Positions 10,791 to 20,858 of a stretch of DNA of 64,000 bases are shown piece by piece (within the stretch, counting starts at the first letter, position 1; the number at the start of each line of letters is the position of its first letter). This DNA comes from Rhyacophila brunnea (taxonomy: Eukaryota; Arthropoda; Insecta; Trichoptera; Rhyacophilidae), in contig JAGYXB010001055.1 of the NCBI GenBank assembly GCA_022495005.1, positions 124,001 to 188,000 of the forward strand, given 5' to 3'. Under the pieces are notes generated by a model. It did no database searches. It saw only the letters and a program-made list of their open reading frames with translations, and was not told the origin of the DNA. A program made the translations under genes and the position numbers.

Positions 10791-11740
10791 TTAATATACA
10801 TACATAACAATAAGTATATATTAATCACTTTGTTTCGCTACAAATAACGCTGGATGAAACGGATTGGAGTATTCCTGTACTCTCTCTTTTTTCAGTTAGA
10901 ATTTTGAATTAATCGAATTTATAGCCAGTTGAATGAGATACCGTAATAGATTGTTCTATTTCTCCCTTCCTCAGTAATTCATCTTGTAATTAAACGTTTT
11001 TCGTCTGCGCTCAATTGATCGTGGTGGTCAATTTTCCGAAACCTTTTCTAAGTAAAGATTGAGCGAATGATTTACAACTAATTCTCCTAAAACAGTTAAA
11101 TTACAATCTATCTACATTTCGTCCGTCTGATGTGTAAATAATTGATAGTAACAAACAGAATTAGATTAATTCTTTTTTTAACAACTCATCAATTATGACA
11201 GATGAAACATCACTTAAATATCTAGAAAATACTGTCAAGAAACAGTTCAAATTATTTAAGTTAATATTTACAAAGTAACAAATTGCTTAAATAACATGCG
11301 AAACAGCGCCATTAATTAATAAGAAATTCGTTTCATCTAATTCCTATGCCGTCTGCCAGGGTGGCCACTTAAATAAATTTATTTTCATAAATAAAGCAAA
11401 CAAATTTATTTTTAAAATTTTCCCTAATAAGTACTATGCAAAACCATAAAATGGGTCTGAAAATTAAATAATTGCTGTTTGGAATTGAGTCCATGATAAT
11501 CTGTCAAATTTCACATAGAAAAGGGTTTTTCTTCAAATCATATACTTGTTTATATGTATTTTTTTCCATATTTTTGGCAACTATTCGTCCTGGGCGTCAA
11601 GAAGCGTTAATGCTGAATAATCCACATGCTACGGAATAATCAAAAGCATTTTACCTTTTCTGTATATTGCGTCTATGAAGCTACGGGCGCTGATATGGCA
11701 TAGGAAAATGCGTGAAGACGCAATCGACACAGATTTTTAG
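10791..11740. other. No recognised feature
   Basis: AT-rich, without repeat or coding pattern. Confidence 0.5.
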
Positions 11741-12144
11741 CCATCTCGCACATCAAAACTTGTCTCATCTGCGACGTGTCGAATACGTCGATGTGACGTT
11801 ATCGTAATTTACAAAACACACGTTGCCAAATGGAGCTCCGCAGATTGGTCGAATGCGACTTTTTAGTTTGAAAAAAACATCTAGTGCTGCTATCAACAAA
11901 TCGCATGCATCTCTGGCTATGAGTCGAAAAGGCCAGAACTCATACGCACACCTACGAATTGGTCATTCCTATACCGGCTCGTCATTCGCTGCATCAAAAT
12001 ATATATACGTTTCGAGAGGTTACGCGAGACTGTCGCTAGGTATGGTGCGCGGTCTTCATAATATGAAACATCGAAACGACGTTCCTAGAAGGTTTGATTT
12101 ATAGCTGTGCGGCAGACGAGACGAGCTTAGATGTGAGAGCCGGC
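11741..12144. mobile_element. piggyBac-like MITE, copy 1
   Basis: The left end CCATCTCGCACATCAAAACT and the right end, inverse CCGGCTCTCACATCTAAGCT, are imperfect inverted termini of about 30 bases that continue into GTCTCATCTGC and CGTCTCGTCTGC. TTAA follows at 12145-12148, and TTAG precedes the left end. The interior is shared with 32971-33353. A 93-codon frame inside is interrupted in the other copy and matches nothing. TTAA adjacency is why I suggest piggyBac. Confidence 0.65.
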
Positions 12145-12170
12145 TTAAATTCACCGTGGTCTAAATATGC

Positions 12171-12800
12171 CAGTGGCGAAGGTTGCCTTTTGAAAGTAGG
12201 TAGACTGTAATAAATAACTGAAAACAGTCATAGACCAACCATATTTACAGTAGGTACTTGAATTTGAATTCTGTCTTCAATATTTTACTAGAAAAAAATA
12301 TATTTCACCTTTATAATAGATATTACATGAAAAAAGACAACAGGCACTATACAGATATTTAAAAAAGGTAACATCCAACCGCCTCAATCGCAAGAGTCTG
12401 ACGTTCAATCCTCGGGACCACGGGACAAATCTAGCGCGTCAAAATTTATGTTTACTTATACAAAAAGATCATAGTCATGTGATAAAATAAGATTGGTTTT
12501 AATTGAACCCTTTGTATTATTATGTTGGTTTCTGCTACGTATTAGTTAATACCAATACAATTAGCTTAGTAGGAGTAGATACAATATGTCCGTCTAGCCA
12601 GCAGTCAATTTATAATACAATCTTACATATATATACGACATATATATAACGACAGATGTCGTTGGCAAATAAAATTATTTTTATAGAATATAAAATAATC
12701 AAGTTAATATTTATTTTAAATCCGTTAATGTGCAATTTAAAATATTTTTCTTAAGAAGGTAGGCTTTAAATAATCGAATAATATGGAGTCTTCGCCACCG
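12171..12800. mobile_element. hAT-type MITE with CAGTGGCGAAG termini
   Basis: Starts CAGTGGCGAAGG and ends TCTTCGCCACCG (inverted, one mismatch at the end). Flanks AAATATGC (12163-12170) and AAATATAC (12801-12808) give an 8-bp duplication with one mismatch. The right 100 bases (CTTAAGAAGGTAGGCTT...AATAATATGGAGTCTTCGCC) match those of 50551-51237. It shares terminal sequence, but little interior, with 5646-5923 and 6333-7186. No coding capacity. Confidence 0.85.
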
Positions 12801-12809
12801 AAATATACT

Positions 12810-13665
12810 ATACGTATATAAAAAGCATGGAAAAGGTGAAGAAGAAAATCAGACGTATACTTGACGTAGACTTGACGTAGACTTGTGTATGAACAAAACA
12901 TATGTATTTAAAAATTAACATGATGACGACTAAGAATCAATCGCCAAACCTACTCGAAAGGGTGGGTTTCCATTATCCATCAAGATTTACGCGAAACCAA
13001 ACTTTGTACCATATCAGTCGTAGCGGTTCTAATTATGCACAAAACTCTTTTATTCGGCGCTCTTGTTTAAATTATAATATGTATTTCTCCACCGTTGATC
13101 CTTTTAATAATTCACATGTTTCATTTAAACGCGCTATCTCCAAAATTTTGTATAAATAGATATATATTTTTTTTTATATTACTTTTTTTGTATATAATTT
13201 AATTATTCATTATTCTTCCTCATTTTTCTCATGTAATTTCTTTATATTTATATTATTCTTACTCTCTATCTTAATGCTTAACTTAATATGCTTAACTATA
13301 TTATAATGTATACATGGAAACTTTGCTGGTTGCAATAACTTTTCATTAATATATTTTAAATTTTTCTAATCAATATGTAACTGTTTGTTTCCTTAATAAA
13401 TAATATTAAAAAAAATACGGTTAAAAAAAATTATGAAGTTGACAGTTTCTAATCAGGGAGAAATACTTTCTTATTGATTACGATATCAGAATACATTACA
13501 CCGAGAGATTGAGATAGGTATACCTACATAATATTATGCCAAATGACGTCAAATAATAATGAGAAACTAATTTTATATAGGTACATCATCTTTATAATAA
13601 ATACATGTAAACTTTCTTTGTTCATTGCATTATTGTCGAAAAAATATTAGATATTATAAGGTTAT
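12810..13665. other. No recognised feature
   Basis: AT-rich. An open frame at 12902-13159 matches nothing known. A tandem TAGACTTGACG word occurs near 12860. Confidence 0.45.
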
Positions 13666-13840
13666 GGCACTTGCGCCCACGATGGCCGAGCGGTAACGTA
13701 TTGGATTATAAAATCGTCAGCCCGGATACAAATACCGAGTTTAACAAATTCACATGTTGTTTTTTCAGTGTCTGTTTGAACCAGACCGTGTACTTAATAG
13801 GTTATTCAAGTGTATATTCTCGTAAAACTCTTCGTGAAGC
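13666..13840 (+). repeat. SINE-B, truncated copy
   Basis: The tRNA-like head begins GCCCACGATGGCCGAGCGGTAA (box A), close to the head of the 36545 copy (GCCCGCGATGAACGAGCGGTAA). Box B (GGATACAAATACC) is degenerate. A tail portion TTAATAGGTTATTCAAGTG and TTCTCGTAAAA matches the SINE-B tail before similarity is lost. Confidence 0.5.
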
Positions 13841-14039
13841 GACCAAGATACACATCTAATCAATTGAAAGAAAAGTCTGTTAGAAAGATGACCTGCATTC
13901 ATTTTCAATATGTTTTTTGTTTGTATGCTTTCTAGATTTTTTCTTTTTATATTTTTAATGCCCAAAACGGACTTCGTTTATTTACCTCCCTATTTTTTTT
14001 TATATTTTTCGTTGTAATTAACGATATTACAAGTAGGTA

Positions 14040-14446
14040 CATTAGAACCTCGATATAATGGAATTCGGATATATTGGAAAAAATATCCTGGAAAGTGTGA
14101 AAATTGATAAAAACATCCTATCCTGTTAATGTTTTACATGTTAAATCCAAGTGTCTAATAACATTTAGGTATTGACTATTCGTAAGATAACAATATTCAA
14201 CTATATTACACACATTTTCGTAATTTTAGAGAGAATAAGAATAACATCAAAAGTGCAAACAAAACTTGATTCTTTTTTCAAAGCAGGATTATTGAAACTA
14301 AGCGCGTCGACATTGAATATTAACGTTACTCCACAATGAGTGTATACTGGATATATCATCCGAAGACTAATATATAGGATATTTTTGTATTTTTATATAA
14401 CGGACACCCCTCACCTGCATTAGTCCGTTATATTGAGGTTCTACTA
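14040..14446. mobile_element. pogo/Tigger-type MITE
   Basis: Left CATTAGAACCTCGATATAA and right TTATATTGAGGTTCTACTA are inverted termini close to the CAGTAGAACCTC type known for Tigger/pogo MITEs. TA precedes the left end (14038-14039); the right TA is not clean. The 407 bases have no coding capacity. A related pogo-like transposase remnant lies at 23020-23715, but its element has different termini. Confidence 0.65.
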
Positions 14447-14449
14447 TTA

Positions 14450-15015
14450 TATCACGCCAGAGTACCTACGAATGATTAAATTTCAACATAGAGATAACCC
14501 AATAGCATTATATTACTAACTAAAACAAAAAAAATATTCTATAATACTTATTCCACATAATTTAGTAATCTAATCAGATTTTTTGTTACTTAAAATAATA
14601 TAACTATTTCGCTAAGTACCTAATTACTTTTTGATATATCATACGACTTGTCAATCTTTAAAATTTAAATGTACTGCTATAATAACACCATAGTATATTT
14701 GTCTATTGAGAGACTGGCGAATACGAGAAACCAGCAATAAATGCTTTTTCTAAAAACTTAAATTTGGCGCAAAACGCTGCGAGTTACGACACAAACAACA
14801 CGCTGTTTAATTTAAAATCGCCCGCCAAACTTTGCCGGGCACGTGCAGCCCTTACTTACTTTTATACAAAGCCCTCTACTTATACAGTACTCGTACAGAG
14901 TGACCACTGATCACAGCATAATAAAGATGATCACTTATTTTAAATCATTTAAGACTGATCGACATTCCTAATGTAAACTTCAATGTGCTAGTTATTACTC
15001 ATAATGCAATATCGA
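14450..15015. other. No recognised feature
   Basis: AT-rich apart from a less AT-rich patch at 14760-14870. No coding or repeat signal. Confidence 0.45.
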
Positions 15016-15021
15016 CTGCTT

Positions 15022-15592
15022 AATCTACAAACCAGCCAACTGCACTTTTGACCAAAAATAAGATTTTGAGTGCATTTTGTTACAAAGCATGTTTTACATT
15101 ATATGCTCACACAAAATTTTAAACTTAATAAATAAATGCGTGATTATTCTTCAAACAAAACAGCAAACTGCGGGTGCCGAATTTTCAATATCGTAAATGG
15201 AACAACTCCGCTCGTTATATAAATTTTCGGTACAGTTCGGTTATCAGGAATACAGCGGAAAACACATTTTGAAAATACCCGATAAACTGGATTATTTGTT
15301 AGGTTAACCTAACCAAACCTAACCTAACCTAAACTAACCCAAACTAACAAATAATCCAGTATATCGGGTATTTTCAAAATGTGTTTTCAGCAGTATTCCT
15401 GATAACCGAACAGTACCAAATTTTCTTTATAATATTATAAAAGGGACGCTAAAATAGTGTATTAATTCATAATGCATAAAGTGTTTTTCCAAGTATTTTT
15501 GGAATTGTTAAATTCTGCTCGATAGTTAAATTATTATGTTTTTTCTCTTTCCTGAACAATTTCCCTAAATGGAGTTAGCCGGTTTGTAGATT
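15022..15592. mobile_element. Compound MITE with AATCTACAAACC termini
   Basis: Left AATCTACAAACCAGCCAACT and right GGAGTTAGCCGGTTTGTAGATT are inverted termini, extending outward as GACTGCTT and its inverse-like GCAGTT. A shorter relative with the same ends lies at 41015-41165. The centre is a second hairpin (15222-15426). No coding capacity. Target duplication not resolved. Confidence 0.6.
15222..15426. repeat. Inner hairpin with CCTAA (telomere-type) core
   Basis: Arms of about 80 bases are nearly perfect inverse copies, with landmarks GGTTATCAGGAATAC, ACACATTTTGAAAATACCCG and CTGGATTATTTGTTAG. The loop is a run of CCTAA and related units from TTAGGTTAACCTAACC to CCTAACCTAAACTAACCC. TTAGG/CCTAA is the common insect telomere unit. 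Half an arm with TGTTAGG recurs at 49400-49455. Confidence 0.8.
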
Positions 15593-15599
15593 GCAGTTG

Positions 15600-15905
15600 T
15601 TATGTTAAACTGTTTATCGAAAATACTATTGAAATAAATGGTAATAATATTAACGAAATATCCAATCGAAAATTTTCACCTATTGCGAACAGCACTACCA
15701 TCGTAATTTTCAATTCAGTGCCACGCACTGAATATATTCACCATAATATCTAATGCACATGCTTTCCCGGTAAGTAGGTATTGTACCTACATTGCGTCTC
15801 AGTACCGTCTTCAATATTGTGTTAGGCGAAGAATAACATCCCGATATTACGAATAGGCGTCAGGCGTCTACTATACATTTTTATAATAGCGATTATCCAC
15901 CATTT
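15600..15905. other. No recognised feature
   Basis: AT-rich, nothing seen. Confidence 0.5.
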
Positions 15906-15910
15906 TTTTT

Positions 15911-15953
15911 TTATTAATAACCATGCCCTTGCTTTTTCGTACAAGGTGGTTGG
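15911..15953 (-). repeat. SINE-C tail fragment
   Basis: TTATTAATAACCATGCCCTTGC followed by TTTTTCGTACAAGGTGGTTG is the minus-strand 3' end of SINE-C, as at 60550-60600. The similarity stops after GGTGGTTG, so only the terminal portion is present. Confidence 0.55.
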
Positions 15954-15959
15954 GTGGGT

Positions 15960-17147
15960 TAGTTGCATTGATGTGGGGCTAATTAGGTTCCTCCATTTCT
16001 ATCTTTAATTTTCTTTATGGCCAGGATTAAATATTTTGTGTAGTGTTCTTGTGTTGTTCTATTGCTTAGTATTTAGATTATCCACCATTGTGATAAGCCT
16101 GAATAAACATCTACAAATAATAATGAAAATTTCTTAATAATAATATTATTATATATGGTTTGATGCATGATATTATATTTATCTTTAATGCGAGACTGGT
16201 AACATTTTTTTGTCAATTTAATGGTAAATAGTAGACAACCTCACGTGCACCTCCTACCAATAACTAATATTACGACCGAGATTTTTTAATTTTAATTTTT
16301 AAGTTAAATTATGATAATATTTTCTTCTTTCTGTGCATATGTTAACCTGGCGATGCATAAAATTGAATTGCACCAGTCTATTTCTAAGACACATTTATAA
16401 ATATTACAAGAATGCTTAAGGGGGGATATGCTCAGATGCTCAGGTATGTCCAGGATCATGCTTTGAAAATAGAAAAAAAGCTCCATTTTGACCCACGCTG
16501 AGCACGACCACCCTTAAGGTTGCCAAACTGGGATTATCCCGGAAAATAAGACATGAGAGAGCTACCTTTTAGAGGCCACCAAACCGATTTTTTTCATAAG
16601 ATGTAGGTGCAATTGCGTGCCAAGCGGGAGGGTTACGGGTGCAAGACAACCGGGTGGCAGGATTCAGAGGGTGACAAACTAAAGGTCTTAAAAACACACT
16701 TTTGGACAAATATATTATAAAAAATGCTGTATTAAATTACCTACATCAATTGAATATTATGATGAAATATATAAAGTACTTACCTATTACTTTACCTACA
16801 GTGGAAGAGCGGTACTTACCGTTGTGTATTCTTGTTTAGACGCTTAAAATCTTCAATGTATAACTAATACATCACAGTTTTATACTAAAATATTGAAAAG
16901 TATTCTTTCAAAGTCTCATAAGGATGAGATAGTACAATAGCATAATGAATATAACGGTCTGAAAATATATAATTAGTTGTATGACAAAATTCGACAGAAA
17001 ATAAAGTCACAAAGGTACAACATTTGAAAAAAACTAACAGTTGACGTCATTTTGAAATTAAGAGGATCCTGGGTAAATTTAAAACGGCTCAATAATACAA
17101 AATTACCTGCGTATATATATATACGAATGAGAAAGACTGTTTAGTGT
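15960..17147. other. No recognised feature
   Basis: AT-rich, with a less AT-rich stretch at 16490-16690 that shows no coding or repeat pattern. Confidence 0.45.
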
Positions 17148-17158
17148 ACTTTTTATTT

Positions 17159-17682
17159 CTTCTTCTTATTGTGCCATCCCCTAGCGGAGGTCGGCCACCA
17201 TCAAGGCGATCTTATATTTGTCGTCTGCTACCCGGAACAGTTCGGTGGAGCTGCACTCGTACCAATCACGGAGGTTCTTAAGCCACGAAATGCGGCGCCG
17301 TCCTCTGCTACGCTTTCCATTGATCTTTCCTTGAATGACAAGTTGGCGAATGCTGTATTTTTGTCCTCTCACAATGTGGCCGAGGTACTGTAGTTTCCTG
17401 GTTTTGATACTACGTAGAACTTCTCGGTTCTTCCCCATTCGATTGACACCTTCAACATTTGTCACCCGGTCAGTCCAAGGAATTTTGAGGATGCGTCTAT
17501 ACAGCCACATCTCGAAAGCTTCAAGTCTCCGTGACATCTCTTGGTTTAGCGTCCATACTTCCATATCATAGAAAAGAATTGAGAGCACATAACAACGTAC
17601 CATACGCAGTCTCAGACTTAGGTTAAGATCTCGATTGCTAAGGAGGCATCTCATTTTGAGAGAGGCGCTCCTTGCGATCTCA
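17159..17682 (-). mobile_element. 5'-truncated RTE-type non-LTR retrotransposon
   Basis: A 524-base insertion whose minus strand encodes the end of an RTE-type protein, then a short 3' end rich in AAGAAG. The 11-base sequence ACTTTTTATTT flanks it on both sides (17148-17158 and 17683-17693), a perfect target duplication that fixes both ends. Truncation at the 5' end is typical of target-primed reverse transcription. Perfect flanks and an open frame suggest a fairly recent insertion. An older copy lies at 20009-20960. Confidence 0.8.
17181..17681 (-). CDS. RTE-type reverse transcriptase, C-terminal fragment
   Basis: In the full family the protein is an endonuclease-reverse transcriptase that nicks target DNA and copies its own RNA there. 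Only the part after the RT catalytic motifs is present. In order it shows VEIARSASLKMRCLL, LRMVRCYVLSILFYDMEVW, then LEAFEMWLYRRILKI, TRKLQYLGHIVRG and GKRSRGRRRISWLKNLRDW, and ends about 18 residues after the FRVAD block. All are conserved RTE C-terminal blocks. The frame is uninterrupted from the truncation point to its stop. Without the endonuclease and the RT catalytic residues it cannot be active. No promoter is expected; it may be read only from outside. Confidence 0.85.
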   Translation of the reverse strand, partial: EIARSASLKMRCLLSNRDLNLSLRLRMVRCYVLSILFYDMEVWTLNQEMSRRLEAFEMWLYRRILKIPWTDRVTNVEGVNRMGKNREVLRSIKTRKLQYLGHIVRGQKYSIRQLVIQGKINGKRSRGRRRISWLKNLRDWYECSSTELFRVADDKYKIALMVADLR

Positions 17683-17739
17683 ACTTTTTATTTAGTAAAA
17701 AGGATTTAAAACTTTCTATGATAAACAATATGCCAAGAG

Positions 17740-17925
17740 AGGTGGAACTCGTGGTGCAGTACGTCAGACGCTGGCCTTCCACTTGAGAGTTCTGAGTTGG
17801 ATTCCCGGTGAGGACACAATATTTATGTGATTTTTTCAAAACCTGGGTGTTTGTGATTGTTCAAAATTACTAACAACCACCTTGTACGAAAAATTAAGGA
17901 CATGGTTATTAATAATTGAAAAAAA
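17740..17925 (+). repeat. SINE-C copy (tRNA-derived)
   Basis: The tRNA-like head carries box A-like CGTGGTGCAGTACGTCA and box B-like GAGTTGGATTCCC. A tail follows with ACCTGGGTGTTTGTGATTG, CTAACAACCACCTTGTACG and GACATGGTTATTAATAAT. The tail is shared with 60550-60712 (-) and, in part, 15911-15953 (-). It starts about 50 bases from the RTE fragment, but no functional link is implied. Confidence 0.65.
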
Positions 17926-17948
17926 ATATGCGAAAATATAGACAGACT

Positions 17949-18106
17949 TGCGAGATTGAAAGTACTTTTGATTATCCCGAAATAATCTAACTTATCTATT
18001 AATTAATACTTAATATAGAATACCATAAACAATATTTCATATTTTCGTCTTTATAGTTCTTAATTTTGAAGGAAGGATCAAAAATACCAGTTGCCGCAGT
18101 CTCGCA
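17949..18106. mobile_element. Small MITE F, copy 1
   Basis: Left TGCGAGATTG and right CAGTCTCGCA are short inverted ends; the region also matches 59285-59461 in the same orientation, including ATACCATAAA and AAAAATACC(A/G)(G/A)TTGCC. No coding capacity and no clear target duplication. Confidence 0.45.
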
Positions 18107-18119
18107 TTTTTTCTGAAAG

Positions 18120-18762
18120 ATCCTGATGTAAATTAAATATTATGTATGAGTATATTACAAATAATAATATGAACGTCACTTTTACTTTTATCATAAATTA
18201 CCATCAAGTAAATAGGGACTGAATCTCTTAAAAGGATTATTTCCTTTTATTTCAAAATGAAAAAAAACACATATGAAGTTTTCGAAGGGTGAGTCTAATA
18301 GGTACATGTTGTTCATTAAACGTTGTGAAGAACAGGAAAAGTTACTTAATGTTTCAACGACTCACGCGCCACGCTGTATTTTGTAAACAAAGGTGAGAGG
18401 AACATTTTTGTTAAATTTATTTTAATTAGGGCCAGTTTCGCAAAAGAAAAGTTTAAAGTAGATTTAATTTGACAGAAATGCGCACAATGTTTTCTTGGAA
18501 AAAAACAGCCGAAGGTTTTTTCGTTTTCTAATTATTTGGCTTCGCAGCAACTCATCATTTTTTTCACATAATTCAAATTTATGCCTTGATAGAGGCCATA
18601 ATTAGGCTTCACTTTTTAATAAAGTCAATCGTATTCTATATCAAACAAAAATTTCAATCAAACAGTAATTAACAAAAACAAAAATATATTATTTGATAAG
18701 AATATTTAGCAGACTTACAACATACTTATTACTATTTCTAACCTAATTTCTTTATCAATCGA
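18120..18762. other. No recognised feature
   Basis: AT-rich, nothing recognised. Confidence 0.5.
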
Positions 18763-18763
18763 T

Positions 18764-18976
18764 ACCAAATAATTTGGAACATACATAATTTTGAAAACAC
18801 TTCTGAGAAAATATATTATATATAACCAATAGAAAAAATCTTTTTGAAAAAAGTAAGAAAAGTAAGAAAAAAGTAAGGAATCGAAACTGCATATCTTGAG
18901 TATCGCGCCCATACTCGTTGACCACAATGCCAAAGGAGTCATACTTAATTACGACAAATTTTAACTAACGGCTTTT
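18764..18976 (-). repeat. SINE-A variant with a different tRNA-like head
   Basis: Minus-strand order is a SINE-A leader (TTAGTTAAAATTTGTCGTAATTA) and then a head unlike the other copies, with box A-like TTGGCATTGTGGTCAACGA and box B AGTTTCGATTCC. The SINE-A tail follows with CAGAAGTGTTTTCAAAATT and TATGTATGTTCC. Leader and tail match the family; the head looks like a different tRNA. This could be a head exchange or a distinct subfamily. Confidence 0.6.
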
Positions 18977-18979
18977 TAA

Positions 18980-19125
18980 TACTCGATGAAGCGATTTCTT
19001 AACGCTTTCGCTGCTGAATAGATAATGAGATTTTAATTGCCCCCTTTAAAATGCACGTTAATTACATCGATCGGCCGCCTGGTCATTACGCACCGTGTGC
19101 GTCTTCCGCGTCCAAAGTATTAATA
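18980..19125 (-). repeat. Repeat G, copy 1
   Basis: Minus-strand sequence matching the 124-base insert at 20656-20779. Shared landmarks are AAAATGCACGTTAATTAC, ATCGATCGGCC and CATTACGC. It is less AT-rich than its surroundings. It abuts the 5' end of the SINE-A variant. Function unknown. Confidence 0.55.
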
Positions 19126-19229
19126 GAGCTACATTGGCAATCGGCTTTTGTATTTTAAATCAAATTGCTATCACTTTCGTCACGGATTACTGCAAGACTT
19201 TTTGTTGTAACTTACTTGAACTTGCTAAT

Positions 19230-19512
19230 AATTTTTAATCAACTATTTTTTTTATTCAACTAATAATTCACAAGATTTAAGAATGTAACATTCTAACTAT
19301 TGAATATACAAATTTTGAAAACACTTCTGAGAAAATATAATATTATATATAAACAATAGAAAAAATATGTTGTTTCTTACTTTTTTCAAAAAAAAAAAAT
19401 CTTTTGGATATAATATATTTTCTCAGAAGTGTTTTCAAAATTATGTATGTTCAATAATTAGAATGTTACATTCTTAAAACTTGTGAATTATTCGTTGAAT
19501 AGTTAATTAAAA
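19230..19512. repeat. Fold-back pair of SINE-A tails
   Basis: The left arm (ATTCACAAGATTTAAGAATG, AAACACTTCTGAGAAAATAT) and the right arm (ATATTTTCTCAGAAGTGTTT, CATTCTTAAAACTTGTGAAT) are long inverse copies of the SINE-A 3' region, meeting near 19355-19405. No tRNA-like head is present in either arm, so the pair is joined through the inner tail regions. It would form a hairpin of more than 110 paired bases. Confidence 0.75.
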
Positions 19513-19514
19513 AT

Positions 19515-20005
19515 AATTTGGATTATAAATGAAATAAAAAGAGCATTGTACGTTATTGCTGTTATGACATTTGAAACTATTTTACAAACGCTTGAAGCAT
19601 AAGTAATTAAGTTTGTAAACTCCACAATTATTAACATAGCGCAATTATTGGTATTCCGATTTTCTGGCACACGTAATGGCTACCATTTTTTATGTTAATT
19701 GTGATTGCATACCCGACTGCCGTTATAAATGGTTTTCCACAAATTTTACAGAATTTTTCAACTAAATAATAATGCTGTAGTGTAATATTGTATAGCTGCT
19801 TATCTCCTTATTGTGACGGATTATCTTTTTACACGCCCTGCAAGTTGTCAAATGAATGTGACGTAGAAGTGTGAAATTATCTTAAAATGAGCTTGCAATG
19901 AGCTAATTTTACAAGTGAACTAGTAGTCCTTTTTTGCTGCAATTTCATAAATTTAGGCGTTATCTCCATAGTAGAAAGTTGTCAACATCTTTGACCGATA
20001 TATAC
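19515..20005. other. No recognised feature
   Basis: AT-rich, nothing recognised. Confidence 0.5.
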
Positions 20006-20292
20006 TTACTTCTTATTATCGTGCCATCCCTTAACGGAGGTTGGCCACCATAAATGCGATCTTCGCTTTATCAACTGCTACCCGAAGTTGTTCAACGGAG
20101 TTGTTCTCATACCAATCAAGGGAGGTTATTAAGTCACTCGTTCCGTGCTACGTTTACCATTGATCTTTCCTTGGATGTCAAGTTGGAGAATGCTGTCATC
20201 TCATAGTGTCGTCGATGTACCGTAATTTTCTGGTTTTGATACTATGCAGAACTTATCGGTCCGTCCCCATTCGATTGCGAATGTCAACATTT

Positions 20293-20858
20293 TACTACGT
20301 TTTTCTTAGCTCGTATTCTTATTTGTCCGGTGGTTCTTTGTCCGGTACAAATTTTGCAATTGATTTAAACTAACTTCCCGACTAGCTAGACATTTGAAAC
20401 TTTCATAATATATCAGAACACGATGCCAATGCATTTTTTAATACTTTTAGCCATCTTTAAGTTGAATTGAATTCATTTTCAGTTAATTCTATTTTGTATG
20501 AAAAGTTATTTCGACACCATTATTGGTTGCTAGGGGCTGGGGTCCTAGCAACTAAATTATTAATATATACGTGCGTTACTATGGAAATCAATATGACATG
20601 TCAAAATGACATTTCAGTATTATTTCTATCAAGTACATTTTTTTTTATCGTTTAATACTCGTACTTTGAACGCTGAAGACGCACCTGGCGCGTAATGAGC
20701 AGGAGGCCGATCGACGTAATTAACGTGCATTTTAAAGGTGGTAATTAAAAAATCATTATCTAGTCAGCAGTGAATGAGTGCTAGTCAAGTCAAGTTTATA
20801 TGATTCAAAAGAAAATTTAAAAACGTTGTATATAAAAAGTTCTTATTATCTTGTAATT
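20293..20858 (+). repeat. Unclassified repeat R, copy B
   Basis: Matches copy A (10028-10481) over its full length, from TACTACGTTTTTC to ATCTTGTAATT. It differs mainly by the 124-base insert at 20656-20779. It interrupts an RTE copy. The uninterrupted RTE has one ATTT at the site, whereas here ATTT stands on both sides (20289-20292 and 20859-20862), so insertion made or used a 4-base duplication. An internal frame at 20467-20655 is not recognisable as a protein. Confidence 0.65.
20656..20779 (+). mobile_element. Repeat G inserted in repeat R
   Basis: Compared with copy A, in which CGTTTAA runs straight into GCTAGTC, this copy carries 124 extra bases with short inverted ends (ACTCG at left; AATGAGT at right). 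It matches the inverse of 18980-19125. It has no coding capacity. A clean target duplication is not visible. Confidence 0.7.

Noticed and set aside
15299..15345. Chromosome end or true telomere
   Set aside because: The CCTAA run is under 50 bases, imperfect, and enclosed by hairpin arms in the middle of the window.
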